64,000 nt of DNA from JAGRKR01 sp041397725 (GTDB taxonomy: Bacteria; Pseudomonadota; Alphaproteobacteria; Rhizobiales; Hyphomicrobiaceae): assembly GCA_041397725.1 (NCBI GenBank), contig JAWKVZ010000001.1:248001-312000 (forward strand), given 5' to 3'. Positions 34,423 through 43,820 of this stretch are shown here, one piece after another. A program made the translations under genes and the position numbers. How positions within the stretch are numbered: the first letter of the stretch is position 1; each line of letters starts with the position of its first letter. The notes below the pieces were generated by a model. That model saw only the letters and a list, made by a program, of their open reading frames with translations. It ran no database searches and was not told the origin of the DNA.

Positions 34423-35465
34423 GGTGCCAGCCCTCCGAAATGCAGAACACCGGCCACCACGACGACCATGAACAGCGACAGCGGCAGGAACACTTTCCAG
34501 CCCAGGCGCATGAGTTGGTCGTACCGGTAGCGCGGCACGAACGCCTTGACCATCGAGAACATGAAAAAGACGATGCAGATCTTCAGCACGAACCAGAAGA
34601 TGCCCGGCAGCCAGTTGAACGGCGCCACGTCGAAGGGCGGCAGCCAGCCGCCGAGGAACAGGATGGTCGTCAGCGCGCACATGGTGACGATCGCCACGTA
34701 CTCGCCGAGCATGAACAGCAGATACGGGGTGGACGAGTACTCCACCATGAAGCCCGCGACGAGCTCGGATTCCGCTTCCGGCAGATCGAAGGGCGGCCGG
34801 TTGGTCTCCGCCAGCGCCGAGATGAAGAAGATCACGAACATCGGGAACAGCGGCAGCCAGAACCAGTTGAGGAAACCATAGCTGCCCTGCTGGGCTTTGA
34901 CGATGTCGCTCAGATTGAGCGAGCCGACGCACAGCAGCACCGTGATGATCACAAAACCGATGGAGACCTCGTACGACACCATCTGGGCCGCCGAACGCAG
35001 GCTGCCGAGGAACGGGTATTTCGAGTTCGACGCCCAGCCGCCCATGATGATGCCGTAGACGCCGAGCGACGAGATGGCGAGGATGTAGAGGATGCCGACG
35101 TTGATGTCGCTGATCACCCAGCCGTCGGCCACCGGAATGACCGCCCAGGCCGCCAGCGCCAGGACCGAGCTTGCAAGGGGCGCGAGCAGGAAGATCGTCT
35201 TGTCGGCGCCGGCCGGAATGATCGGCTCCTTCAGTACGAACTTCAGCAGATCTGCGAACGATTGCAGCAGGCCGAACGGGCCGACGACGTTGGGGCCGCG
35301 ACGCATCTGCACCGCCGCCCAGATCTTGCGGTCGGCATAGAGCAGGTAGGCGATCAGAACCAGCAACCCCACGAGCAGCGCCACGCTCGCCAGGGCAGGC
35401 AGCAGGAAGTACTGCCAGAGCGCCGTGCCGTACTCGGTCCAGAACGCTGTGATCCGCTCAACCAT
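34419..35465 (-). CDS. nuoH: NADH-quinone oxidoreductase subunit H
   Basis: Membrane subunit that forms much of the quinone-binding chamber of complex I. 348 residues, eight helices, with KIWAAVQMRRGPNVVGPFGL and the EYSS..Y.LF and AETNRPPFDLPEAESELVAG loops. It overlaps nuoG by 8 bp and the next small gene by 4 bp. Confidence 0.97.
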   Translation of the reverse strand: MVERITAFWTEYGTALWQYFLLPALASVALLVGLLVLIAYLLYADRKIWAAVQMRRGPNVVGPFGLLQSFADLLKFVLKEPIIPAGADKTIFLLAPLASSVLALAAWAVIPVADGWVISDINVGILYILAISSLGVYGIIMGGWASNSKYPFLGSLRSAAQMVSYEVSIGFVIITVLLCVGSLNLSDIVKAQQGSYGFLNWFWLPLFPMFVIFFISALAETNRPPFDLPEAESELVAGFMVEYSSTPYLLFMLGEYVAIVTMCALTTILFLGGWLPPFDVAPFNWLPGIFWFVLKICIVFFMFSMVKAFVPRYRYDQLMRLGWKVFLPLSLFMVVVVAGVLHFGGLAP

Positions 35466-37566
35466 GAGTCCCGGTCGCCCCCTGCCCCTGGGATTTCACC
35501 AGCGCGCTCAGCTCCGCCATGATCTGCGACGCCCGTGCGATCGGATTGGTGAGGTAGTAGTCCGCAATGGCAGCCGCGAACGGCTCGCCGGCGAGCGCGC
35601 CGCCCGTCTTGGCCGCCGCCTCCACCCCTGCAAGCCCGCCGTTCGCGATCTCATCGACCTCCGCCAGATGCGGCAACTCCGCCGTCAGCGCGCGCCGCAG
35701 CGCCGCCTCGGTGTCGAAGGGCAGCGGCTGGCCGAGCGCGCCGGACAAGGCCCGCACGATCGACCAATCCGGCTTCGCATCACCCGGCGGGAAAACGGCC
35801 TGGGCCGTCATCTGCACGCGCCCTTCGGTGTTCACGTAGATGGCGCTCTTTTCGGTGTAGGCCGCACCCGGCAGGATGACGTCGGCACGGTGGGCGCCGG
35901 CATCGCCATGCGTGCCCTGATAGACGACAAATGCCTTGCCGAAACGCTCCATGGCGAGATCGTCGACGCCGAGCAGATAGACGACATCGAGGTCGCCGCG
36001 CCCCGCAGCCGCCACCTGCCCCGCGGTGTCGAGCCCCTTATCGGCCGGCACGAACCCGAGATCGAGCCCGCCGACGCGCGACGCGGCCGTGTGCAGCACG
36101 TTGAAGGCGCTCCAGCCGGCTTCGGCATCGGCGGCCGCCGCAAGGGCGATGCCGGCGGTGGCGGCCAGGATGGCGCGCCCGTCGGCACGGTTCAGCGCCG
36201 CCTCGCCGACGATCACCAGAGGCCGCTTCGCCTCCTTCAGAACGGCTGAGAAGCTGTGACGGCCGTCGGCGATCTCGGCGAGCGTCTGCGGGCCGGCGCC
36301 GAGGTAGTCGACGGGATAGGTGAGATCGGCCTTCTGGCCGACGAGCCCCACTTTCAGGCCGCCCTGCCGCCAGCGTTTGCGGATGCGTGCATTGAGCACC
36401 GCCGCCTCGCGCCGGGGATTGGTGCCGACGAGCAGGATCGCGTCGGCAGCTTCGATGCCGGCGATGGTCGTGTTGAAGAGATAGCTTGAACGGCCGAGTC
36501 GCGGATCGAGACAGGAGCCGGCCGGGCGGCAATCCACATGCGGCGAGCCGAGGCCGCGCGCGAGCTGGCGCAAGGCATACATGTCCTCGACGCCGGCGAG
36601 ATCTCCCGCGATGAAGCCGGATCGTGCACCGCCGGCCGCCTTGAGCCGCTCGCCAACCAAGGCGAGCGCCTCGTCCCATGACGCGGGCCGCAGGCGGCCG
36701 TCGTGGCGCACGTAGGGCTGATCGAGCCGCTGCGTCCTCAGCCCGTCGGCGACATAGCGCGTCTTGTCCGAGATCCATTCCTCGTTCACGACGTCGTTGT
36801 TGCGCGGCAGGATGCGCATCACCTCACGCCCGCGCGCATCCACCCGGATGGCCGAGCCGACAGCGTCCATGACGTCGATGCTCTCGGTCTTGCGCAACTC
36901 CCAGGGCCGCGCCGCGAAAGCATACGGCCGCGACGTCAGCGCGCCGACCGGGCAGAGATCGATGACGTTGGCCGACAGCTCCGACAGCAGGCCGCGCTCG
37001 AGGTAGGTGGTAATCTCCATGTCCTCGCCACGGCCGATCGCGCCCAGCTCCTCGACGCCGGCCACCTCGGTCATGAAGCGAACGCACCGCGTGCAGTGGA
37101 TGCAGCGGGTCATCATCGTCTTGATCAGCGGCCCGAGGTACTTGTCCTCGACGGCGCGCTTGTTCTCGTCGTAGCGCGAGCCGCCGATCCCATAGCCCAT
37201 GGCCTGGTCCTGCAGGTCGCACTCCCCGCCCTGATCGCAGATAGGACAATCGAGCGGGTGATTGATGAGCAGGAACTCCATCACGCCTTCCCGCGCCTTC
37301 TTCACGGTCGGCGACAGGGTCATGATGGCGGGCGGCGCACCGTCCTTGCCGGGCCTGAGGTCGTTGACGCCCATGGCGCAGGAGGCAACAGGCTTCGGCA
37401 TGCCGGCGACCTCGACCAGGCACATGCGGCAGTTGCCGGCGATCGACAGGCGCTCGTGGTAGCAGAAGCGGGGGATTTCAACTCCGGCCTGCTCGCAGGC
37501 TTGCAGAAGAGTGATGCCGTCCTCGACCTCGATCTCCTGGCCGTCGATGATCAGTCGCTTCGCCAT
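35458..37566 (-). CDS. nuoG: NADH-quinone oxidoreductase subunit G
   Basis: Large Fe-S subunit of the peripheral arm, 702 residues. The N-terminal ferredoxin-like domain has CYHERLSIAGNCRMC for N1b, then HPLDCPICDQGGECDLQ and CIHCTRCVRF for N4 and N5. These are followed by a molybdopterin-oxidoreductase-like domain without cofactor function. It overlaps nuoH by 8 bp. A 211-bp spacer separates it from nuoF and shows no credible gene. Confidence 0.97.
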   Translation of the reverse strand: MAKRLIIDGQEIEVEDGITLLQACEQAGVEIPRFCYHERLSIAGNCRMCLVEVAGMPKPVASCAMGVNDLRPGKDGAPPAIMTLSPTVKKAREGVMEFLLINHPLDCPICDQGGECDLQDQAMGYGIGGSRYDENKRAVEDKYLGPLIKTMMTRCIHCTRCVRFMTEVAGVEELGAIGRGEDMEITTYLERGLLSELSANVIDLCPVGALTSRPYAFAARPWELRKTESIDVMDAVGSAIRVDARGREVMRILPRNNDVVNEEWISDKTRYVADGLRTQRLDQPYVRHDGRLRPASWDEALALVGERLKAAGGARSGFIAGDLAGVEDMYALRQLARGLGSPHVDCRPAGSCLDPRLGRSSYLFNTTIAGIEAADAILLVGTNPRREAAVLNARIRKRWRQGGLKVGLVGQKADLTYPVDYLGAGPQTLAEIADGRHSFSAVLKEAKRPLVIVGEAALNRADGRAILAATAGIALAAAADAEAGWSAFNVLHTAASRVGGLDLGFVPADKGLDTAGQVAAAGRGDLDVVYLLGVDDLAMERFGKAFVVYQGTHGDAGAHRADVILPGAAYTEKSAIYVNTEGRVQMTAQAVFPPGDAKPDWSIVRALSGALGQPLPFDTEAALRRALTAELPHLAEVDEIANGGLAGVEAAAKTGGALAGEPFAAAIADYYLTNPIARASQIMAELSALVKSQGQGATGTHG

Positions 37567-37777
37567 TGACTTCCTCGAGCTGCGAGCCGCGCGGCGTTGT
37601 AGCAGGTCTGCCGTGGCCGCCCAAATCTCGACACGTTTCCTACACGTGCTCGTCCACAGATGCTAGGGGCCGTCGCACCATTTGCCCCATCGAGATCAGC
37701 ACGTGGTCCTTTGGCCGCGTGCCGCAGCATCGGCACCGTCGCGCACATGCCGACGCCCCTTGCATTGCCCTCGACCG

Positions 37778-39067
37778 CTATTCCGCCGCAGCGGCGTGTG
37801 GTCGCTTGCCCGTCGCCCCAATCCGCTCTTCGATCACATGCCGGAAATGTCGCACCAGCCCCTGCACCGGCCAGGCGGCGGCGTCCCCCAGCGCACAGAT
37901 CGTGTGTCCCTCGACCTGCTTGGTCACCTCGAGCAGAAGATCGATCTCCCGCGGCTCGGCGTGGCCGTCCGCCATGCGGGTCAGCACCCGCCACATCCAG
38001 CCGGTTCCCTCGCGACAGGGCGTACACTGGCCGCAGCTCTCGTGCTTGTAGAAATACGACAGCCGCGCGATGGCGCGGATGATGTCGGTCGACTTGTCCA
38101 TCACGATCACCGCCGCCGTGCCGAGCCCGGAGCGGACCTTGACGAGCGCATCGTAGTCCATGGTGATGTCCGTGCAGACGTCGCCCGGCAGGCACGGCAC
38201 GGAAGAGCCGCCGGGGATGACCGCCAGCAGGTTCTTCCAGCCGCCGCGCACACCGCCGCAGTGCTTCTCGATGAGCTCCTTCAAGGGGATGCCCATCTCC
38301 TCCTCGACAGTGCACGGCCGCTCCACGTGACCGGAAATGCAGAAGAGCTTGGTGCCGGTATTGTTTGGCTTGCCGAGACCGGCGAACCACGTCGCGCCGC
38401 GCCGCAGGATATCGGGCACCACGGCGATGCTTTCCACGTTGTTGACCGTGGTCGGTGCGCCGTAGAGGCCGCAGTTGGCGGGAAACGGCGGCTTCAGGCG
38501 CGGCTGGCCCTTCTTGCCCTCGAGGCTTTCGAGCAGCGCGGTCTCCTCGCCGCAGATGTAGGCCCCGGCGCCGTGATGCACGACGATGTCGAAATCCCAG
38601 CCATGCACGTTGTTCTTGCCGATGAGCCGCGCCTCGTAGGCCTCGTCGACGGCCGCCTGCAGACGCTCGCGCTCGCGGATGAACTCGCCGCGCACGTAGA
38701 TGAAGCAGGTGTTCGCCCGCATGGCGAAGGAGGCGAGCAGGCACCCCTCGACGAGCAGATGCGGATCGTGCCGCAGGATCTCGCGATCCTTGCAGGTGCC
38801 GGGCTCCGATTCGTCGGCATTGACCACGAGATAGCTCGGCCGGCCATCCGACTGCTTCGGCATGAACGACCACTTGAGCCCCGTCGGGAAGCCGGCGCCG
38901 CCCCGTCCCCGCAGCCCCGAGGCCTTGACCTCGTTGACCACCCAGTCATGGCCCTTCTCGATGAAGGCCTTGGTGTTGTCCCAGCCGCCGCGCGCCCTGG
39001 CCCCGGCGAGACGCCAGTCGCCATGACCGTAGAGGTTCTGGAAGATGCGATCCTTGTCAGCGAGCAT
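37778..39067 (-). CDS. nuoF: NADH-quinone oxidoreductase subunit F
   Basis: NADH- and FMN-binding subunit of complex I with [4Fe-4S] cluster N3. 429 residues. It has GLRGRGGAGFPTGLKW (NADH/FMN-binding glycine loop, about 52-67), the EESLL-type FMN region (GEETALLESLEG) and ESCGQCTPCREGTGW for N3. It is 12 bp after nuoE. Confidence 0.97.
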   Translation of the reverse strand: MLADKDRIFQNLYGHGDWRLAGARARGGWDNTKAFIEKGHDWVVNEVKASGLRGRGGAGFPTGLKWSFMPKQSDGRPSYLVVNADESEPGTCKDREILRHDPHLLVEGCLLASFAMRANTCFIYVRGEFIRERERLQAAVDEAYEARLIGKNNVHGWDFDIVVHHGAGAYICGEETALLESLEGKKGQPRLKPPFPANCGLYGAPTTVNNVESIAVVPDILRRGATWFAGLGKPNNTGTKLFCISGHVERPCTVEEEMGIPLKELIEKHCGGVRGGWKNLLAVIPGGSSVPCLPGDVCTDITMDYDALVKVRSGLGTAAVIVMDKSTDIIRAIARLSYFYKHESCGQCTPCREGTGWMWRVLTRMADGHAEPREIDLLLEVTKQVEGHTICALGDAAAWPVQGLVRHFRHVIEERIGATGKRPHAAAAE

Positions 39068-39079
39068 GCCTGCCTCTCC

Positions 39080-39688
39080 TCAGCCCTTGGCCGGTCCCTT
39101 GAGCGTCGTGCGACCTGCGACCGGCGCCGCGAACTGGCGATCGATCTGCGGACCCGGCTTGGGCGGCGTCCCCTTGGCGAAGCCATCGAGCAGCTTCTCC
39201 ATCAATTCCGGCGTCAGGTCCTCGTAGGTGTCCTTGCCGATCTGCACGAGCGGCGCGTTGACACAGGCGCCGAGGCACTCGACCTCCTCCCACGAAAAAT
39301 CCCCATCGGCCGAGAGGTGGTGCGGCTCCTTGTGGATGCGGCGCTGGCAGACGCTGCGGATGTCCTCGGCGCCGCGCAGCATGCAGGGCGTCGTGCCGCA
39401 CACCTGCACGTGGGCCTTTTTCCCGACCGGCGCGAGCTGGAACATCGTGTAGAACGTCGCCACTTCGTAGACGCGGATATACGGCATCCCCAGCATGTCG
39501 CCGATCGCGCGGATGGCCGGCTCGGTCAGCCAGCCCTCCTGCTCCTGCGCCCGCCAGAGCAGAGGAATGACCGCCGAGGCCTGCTTGCCGCTCGGGTACT
39601 TGGCGATGGTCTGCTCGGCCCAGGCGAGGTTCTCGGACGAGAAGGCGAAACTCTTGGGCTGATCGGGGTGAAGGCGGCGTACGGCCAT
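39080..39688 (-). CDS. nuoE: NADH-quinone oxidoreductase subunit E
   Basis: Thioredoxin-like [2Fe-2S] (N1a) subunit. 202 residues. The four cysteine ligands are in CGTTPC and CLGAC, with the helical N-terminal domain before them. About 30 extra residues at the C-terminus are basic and Pro-rich. It lies 3 bp after the small membrane gene. Confidence 0.96.
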   Translation of the reverse strand: MAVRRLHPDQPKSFAFSSENLAWAEQTIAKYPSGKQASAVIPLLWRAQEQEGWLTEPAIRAIGDMLGMPYIRVYEVATFYTMFQLAPVGKKAHVQVCGTTPCMLRGAEDIRSVCQRRIHKEPHHLSADGDFSWEEVECLGACVNAPLVQIGKDTYEDLTPELMEKLLDGFAKGTPPKPGPQIDRQFAAPVAGRTTLKGPAKG

Positions 39689-39691
39689 GGC

Positions 39692-40036
39692 TCAGGCAAT
39701 CCACATGATGGCGAGGATCAGGGCGGCGAGTGGCGCCAGAAACAGCGAGACCTGCGAGTAGACCCGGAGAAGCAGCGTCCACAGCAGCCCGAAGGCGATG
39801 CCGATGAGCAGCAGCCCGAGGCCGCGGGGCGGATCGAAGCTGAAGACGACGAGATCGAACAGCAACGCCACGACGACGGCGACCAGGCCGATGCCGCGCG
39901 TCACCACCGGCTGCTCCTCCTGCATGGCGCCCATCGGCAATCCCTGCACCTCGGCGTACCAGCGGTACAGGAACAGGCTTAGCCCCCAACCGAGGGCGCT
40001 CACCGCGAGGAGCCAGGTGATGGTCTGTGTTGTCAT
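39692..40036 (-). CDS. Four-helix membrane protein inside the nuo operon
   Basis: Unrecognised 114-residue protein. The start ATG 40036 overlaps the nuoD stop by 4 bp and its end is 3 bp from nuoE, so it is embedded in and coupled to the operon. Four hydrophobic segments are visible (about 6-24, 47-66, 73-92, 96-113), with a short conserved-looking loop YRWYAEVQGLPMGAMQEEQP. No cofactor motif is seen. It may be an accessory or assembly protein of complex I; nothing in the sequence proves this. An upstream extension into nuoD is rejected. Confidence 0.75.
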   Translation of the reverse strand: MTTQTITWLLAVSALGWGLSLFLYRWYAEVQGLPMGAMQEEQPVVTRGIGLVAVVVALLFDLVVFSFDPPRGLGLLLIGIAFGLLWTLLLRVYSQVSLFLAPLAALILAIMWIA

Positions 40037-41223
40037 CGGTCGATCTCCCCGAAAACGACATCGAGCGAGCCAATAATGGCGGAAACGTCCGCCAGCAGAT
40101 GTCCTCGTCCCATGAAGTCCAGCGCCGCCAGGTGGGCAAAGCCGGGCGCACGGATCTTGCACCGATAGGGCTTGTTCGATCCATCCGACACCAGATAGAC
40201 GCCGAACTCGCCCTTTGGCGCCTCCACGGCAGCGTACACCTCGCCTTCAGGCACGTGGAAGCCTTCGGTGTAGAGCTTGAAATGATGGATGAGCGCCTCC
40301 ATCGACCGTTTCATCTCGCCACGCTTCGGCGGCACGACCTTGCCCTCGCCGGCAGAATGCGGACCGCGGCCGGACTGAGAGAGCAGCCGCTCGCAGCATT
40401 GCTTCATGATCCGCACGGACTGGCGCATCTCGGCCATGCGGATGAGGTAGCGGTCGAAGCAGTCGGAGTTCTTGCCGATGGGCACATCGAACTCGAGGTC
40501 GGAATAGCATTCGTAGGGTTGGGCGCGCCGCAGGTCCCAGGCTGCTCCGGCGCCGCGCACCATGACGCCCGACATGCCCCAGCTCATCGCCTCGTCGAGA
40601 CTCACGACGCCGATATCGACGTTGCGCTGCTTGAAAATCCGGTTCTCGGTCAGCAACCCCTCGATATCGTCGAGCACCTTCGGATGCGTCTCGCAGAACG
40701 CCGCGATGTCGGCGACCAGCTCGTCGGGCAGGTCCTGATGCACGCCACCGACGCGGAAATAGGCCGCGTGCATGCGACTGCCCGAGGCGCGCTCGTAGAA
40801 CACCATCAGCTTCTCGCGCTCCTCGAAGCCCCACAGCGGCGGCGTCAGCGCGCCGACGTCGAGGGCCTGGGTGGTGACGTTGAGGATATGCGAGAGCAGG
40901 CGGCCGATCTCGGAGTAGAGCACGCGGATGAGCTGGCCGCGCAGCGGCACGGTGATGCCGAGCAGTCGCTCCGCCGCCAGGCAGAAGGCGTGCTCCTGGT
41001 TCATCGGCGCGACATAGTCGAGCCGGTCGAAATAGGGGATCGCCTGCAGGTACGTCTTGTGCTCGATGAGCTTCTCGGTGCCGCGATGCAGGAGGCCGAT
41101 GTGGGGATCGACGCGGGTCACCACCTCGCCGTCGAGCTCGAGCACCAGACGCAGCACGCCGTGGGCCGCGGGATGCTGGGGCCCGAAGTTGATGTTGAAC
41201 TGGCGGATCTCGGCTTCGCTCAT
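40033..41223 (-). CDS. nuoD: NADH-quinone oxidoreductase subunit D
   Basis: 49-kDa-type subunit at the quinone site of complex I. 396 residues, with NFGPQHPAAHGVLRLVLELDGE at the N-terminus, including the quinone-site histidine, then GLLHRGTEKLIE, and SVRIMKQC further on. It is separate from nuoC, not fused. It follows the FlK-like gene by 73 bp. Confidence 0.97.
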   Translation of the reverse strand: MSEAEIRQFNINFGPQHPAAHGVLRLVLELDGEVVTRVDPHIGLLHRGTEKLIEHKTYLQAIPYFDRLDYVAPMNQEHAFCLAAERLLGITVPLRGQLIRVLYSEIGRLLSHILNVTTQALDVGALTPPLWGFEEREKLMVFYERASGSRMHAAYFRVGGVHQDLPDELVADIAAFCETHPKVLDDIEGLLTENRIFKQRNVDIGVVSLDEAMSWGMSGVMVRGAGAAWDLRRAQPYECYSDLEFDVPIGKNSDCFDRYLIRMAEMRQSVRIMKQCCERLLSQSGRGPHSAGEGKVVPPKRGEMKRSMEALIHHFKLYTEGFHVPEGEVYAAVEAPKGEFGVYLVSDGSNKPYRCKIRAPGFAHLAALDFMGRGHLLADVSAIIGSLDVVFGEIDR

Positions 41224-41296
41224 CGCTTCTTCATCCTGGCGTCAGGCATTTCCCGCTCACATACCATGCCGCAGAGGTCGCCGCCCGCAGCGGGCG

Positions 41297-41722
41297 CTAG
41301 AGACCTGCGGCGGTCGCTCGCTCCTCCAGCTTCCGATCGAACCGAGCCCACGACACGATGACACGCTCGTGCCGCCCCTCGCCGATGACGTCGAGCCCGT
41401 CGTGCGCCCGCACCCTGAAGGAGACCCGCCGGCCCTTGATGGCGGTCACCTCGGCGTCGACCGTCACGGTCTGGCCGGGCAGTGTCGGGGCGCTGTGCGA
41501 CACGTCGATGTGCGTCCCGAGGCTGCCCTCGCCGCTCTCCAGATGCGGCTTCAGCACCTCGAGGCAGGCCCATTCCAGCAACCCCACCATGAAGCCGGTG
41601 GCGAGAACCTCGGGCATGCCCCGGAAGTCGTCCGACTCGGGATAGAGGTGCGGCACCGTCTTGCTCGGCGGCACGCGGAAGCTCAGGCGCGCCTGGGCAC
41701 CCGCAGCGAGGCTGTCCTTCAT
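41297..41722 (-). CDS. FlK-type hot-dog thioesterase inside the nuo operon
   Basis: 141-residue hot-dog-fold acyl-CoA thioesterase related to Streptomyces cattleya fluoroacetyl-CoA thioesterase FlK. The catalytic residues known in FlK align at the same numbers: Thr42 (LATGFM), Glu50 (LLEWAC) and His76 (VSHSAP). TVPHLYPES and EGSLGTHIDVSH also match the family. FlK's lid Phe36 is Met here, so fluoroacetyl-CoA specificity should not be assumed. Its ATG overlaps the nuoC stop by 4 bp; nuoD follows after 73 bp. The substrate is unknown; a short acyl-CoA is a reasonable guess. Confidence 0.88.
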   Translation of the reverse strand: MKDSLAAGAQARLSFRVPPSKTVPHLYPESDDFRGMPEVLATGFMVGLLEWACLEVLKPHLESGEGSLGTHIDVSHSAPTLPGQTVTVDAEVTAIKGRRVSFRVRAHDGLDVIGEGRHERVIVSWARFDRKLEERATAAGL

Positions 41723-42339
41723 GCGTTGCCCCCTGCGCCGTCCTTGGCCTTCTCGTCACCGGGCAACTCGTAGCGCGCGCCTTCCCAAGGGCTCATGAAG
41801 TCGAACGAGCGGAACTCCTGCGTCAACTTGACGGGCTCGTAGACCACACGCTTCTGCTCGTCGTCGTAGCGGACCTCGACATAGCCCGTCAGCGGGAAAT
41901 CCTTGCGCAGCGGATGCCCCTGGAAGCCGTAGTCCGTCAGCAGCCGCCGCAGATCGGGGTGCCCCGAGAACAGGATGCCGTAGAGATCGTAGGCCTCTCG
42001 CTCGAACCAGTTCGCGACCGGAAAGAGACTGAGCGCGCTGGCGACCGGCGTCTTGGCGTCCGTCTGGACCTTGACGCGGATTCGCTGGTTCTGGCGCAGG
42101 CTCAGCAGGTGATAGACGACATCGAAGCGCTTCTCGCGCTCGGGCCAATCGACTCCGCAGATGTCGATCAGGCACTCGAAGCGGCAGCGCGGATCATCCC
42201 GCAGGAAGCGGAGAACCTGGAAGATCTGGTCGCGCTCGACCTCGAGCGTCAGCTCGTCCCGCTGTACGCGCCAGGAGATCAGCGCAACGCCGAACTTGGC
42301 GCTCAGATGATCGCCCATATCCTTGAGCGTCTCGTCCAT
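41719..42339 (-). CDS. nuoC: NADH-quinone oxidoreductase subunit C
   Basis: 30-kDa-type peripheral-arm subunit. 206 residues, with the signature WFEREAYDLYGILFSGHPDLRRLLTDYG split around residues 112-140 and HPLRKDFPLTGYVEVRYD. It overlaps the thioesterase by 4 bp. It lies 137 bp after nuoB, in a spacer where no gene is seen. Confidence 0.97.
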   Translation of the reverse strand: MDETLKDMGDHLSAKFGVALISWRVQRDELTLEVERDQIFQVLRFLRDDPRCRFECLIDICGVDWPEREKRFDVVYHLLSLRQNQRIRVKVQTDAKTPVASALSLFPVANWFEREAYDLYGILFSGHPDLRRLLTDYGFQGHPLRKDFPLTGYVEVRYDDEQKRVVYEPVKLTQEFRSFDFMSPWEGARYELPGDEKAKDGAGGNA

Positions 42340-42476
42340 GACTTCAGACCCCGATCCTCAATCGCTTGCCCCCGGCCGGCTGCCGGACCGTCATCCCCGC
42401 CCTCGCAGACCGGCGTACCCGTGCCTGCGCGACGACGACCGCCTTCTGCATGGCCGGGCTCTGCCGCCCGCGCACC

Positions 42477-43043
42477 TCATCGCTCGATCGTGCCGGTCCG
42501 GCGGATCTTCCTCTGCAGCAGCAGGATGCCGTAGACGAGCGCCTCGGCCGTCGGCGGACAACCGGGGACGTAGACGTCCACCGGCACGATGCGATCGCAA
42601 CCACGCACGACCGCGTAGGAATAGTGATAGTAGCCGCCGCCGTTGGCGCAGCTTCCCATCGAGATGACGTAGCGCGGCTCGGGCATCTGGTCGTAGACCT
42701 TGCGCAGCGCCGGAGCCATCTTGTTGGTGAGCGTGCCCGCCACGATCATCACGTCGGACTGGCGCGGGCTCGCCCGCGGCGCGAAGCCGAAGCGCTCGAC
42801 GTCGTAGCGTGGCATGGAGGCCTGCATCATCTCGACCGCGCAGCAGGCCAGGCCGAACGTCATCCACATCAGCGAGCCCGTGCGCGCCCAGTTGATGAGG
42901 TCGTCGGTGCTGGTGACGAGGAAGCCCTTGTCGGCCAGCTCGTTCGAGATGCTCGCGAGATAGGGATCACGTGGCGCCTTGCCGGCGGACGCACCGTCAC
43001 CCGGCTGCTCTCGCGGCAACTCCGGGGGCATAATCAATCCCAT
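42477..43043 (-). CDS. nuoB: NADH-quinone oxidoreductase subunit B
   Basis: Carries terminal [4Fe-4S] cluster N2, which reduces quinone. 188 residues. The ligands are the tandem cysteines in GLACCAVEMM, then GSCANGGGYYH and VPGCPPTAEAL. ATG 43043 overlaps the end of nuoA by 10 bp; a second ATG four codons on is possible. It is the second gene of the operon. Confidence 0.96.
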   Translation of the reverse strand: MGLIMPPELPREQPGDGASAGKAPRDPYLASISNELADKGFLVTSTDDLINWARTGSLMWMTFGLACCAVEMMQASMPRYDVERFGFAPRASPRQSDVMIVAGTLTNKMAPALRKVYDQMPEPRYVISMGSCANGGGYYHYSYAVVRGCDRIVPVDVYVPGCPPTAEALVYGILLLQRKIRRTGTIER

Positions 43044-43399
43044 TCCAGGGCCCCTTTCCGCCATTCGTAGATGAAGCCGATCGTGAGCACCGCCAGAAAG
43101 ACCATCATGGACCAGAAGCCGACCGCGCCCACGTCCTTGAAGGCCACCGCCCACGGAAACAGGAAGGCCACCTCGAGGTCGAAAATGATGAAGAGGATCG
43201 CCACGAGGTAGAAGCGCACGTCGAACTTCATGCGCGCATCGTCGAACGCGTTGAAGCCGCACTCGTAGGCGGAGACCTTCTCGGGGTCGGGATTGCGCAC
43301 CGCAATGAGGAATGCCGACGCCATCAGCGCGATGCCGATGGCCAGTGCGACGCCGAGGAAGATCACGATGGGGAGGTAGTCGAGCAGAAGCTGGTTCAT
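43034..43399 (-). CDS. nuoA: NADH-quinone oxidoreductase subunit A
   Basis: Small membrane subunit of complex I, 121 residues, three helices. It has the conserved KVSAYECGFNAFDDARMKFD loop (about 43-62), including the quinone-site cysteine, and FDLEVAFLFPWA. The ATG at 43399 (MNQLLLDYLPIV) matches the family. It is first in the nuo operon. The promoter should lie between 43400 and 43586, but no clear -35/-10 is visible there. Confidence 0.96.
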   Translation of the reverse strand: MNQLLLDYLPIVIFLGVALAIGIALMASAFLIAVRNPDPEKVSAYECGFNAFDDARMKFDVRFYLVAILFIIFDLEVAFLFPWAVAFKDVGAVGFWSMMVFLAVLTIGFIYEWRKGALEWD

Positions 43400-43530
43400 G
43401 ACCCTTAGCCCGTCAGGGCGGACCACTCATGTCCGTCATGCACTCTGATGCGACAGAGCCGCCGCTTTGTCCACCCCGTTCACGGTCAAATCCGGAACAA
43501 ATCACCACAGCGCGCGCGATGACGCAGCGC

Positions 43531-43554
43531 CGCAGCCGCGCCAGGGCGGCTGCG
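43531..43554 (-). other. Hairpin between tRNA-Asp and nuoA
   Basis: A perfect 9-bp GC-rich stem (43531-43539 with 43546-43554, 6-nt loop) lies 33 bp past the tRNA-Asp 3' end. It has no T tract. It may limit read-through from the tRNAs into nuo, but this is only a guess. Confidence 0.4.
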
Positions 43555-43586
43555 TGAGGCACATCGATTGTCTGGAAGGTCGTGAG

Positions 43587-43663
<77 letters not shown>

Positions 43664-43820
43664 GCATCGAGGCGACGTGAACGACGCACCCGAGACGCTG
43701 CATCTAATCGACGGACCGCCTCAAGTCAAGCGTCGCGCGCATCGCGGGCGCGACACTTCACAATCGTCCGCCTGGCGCTCCGCACGGCCCGAGGTTCGGC
43801 GTGACGGAGGCCGCCTGCGT

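Noticed and set aside
37567..37777. Possible small gene between nuoF and nuoG
   Set aside because: The only open frame is about 65 codons, Arg-rich, without a ribosome-binding site, and runs into nuoG in another frame.
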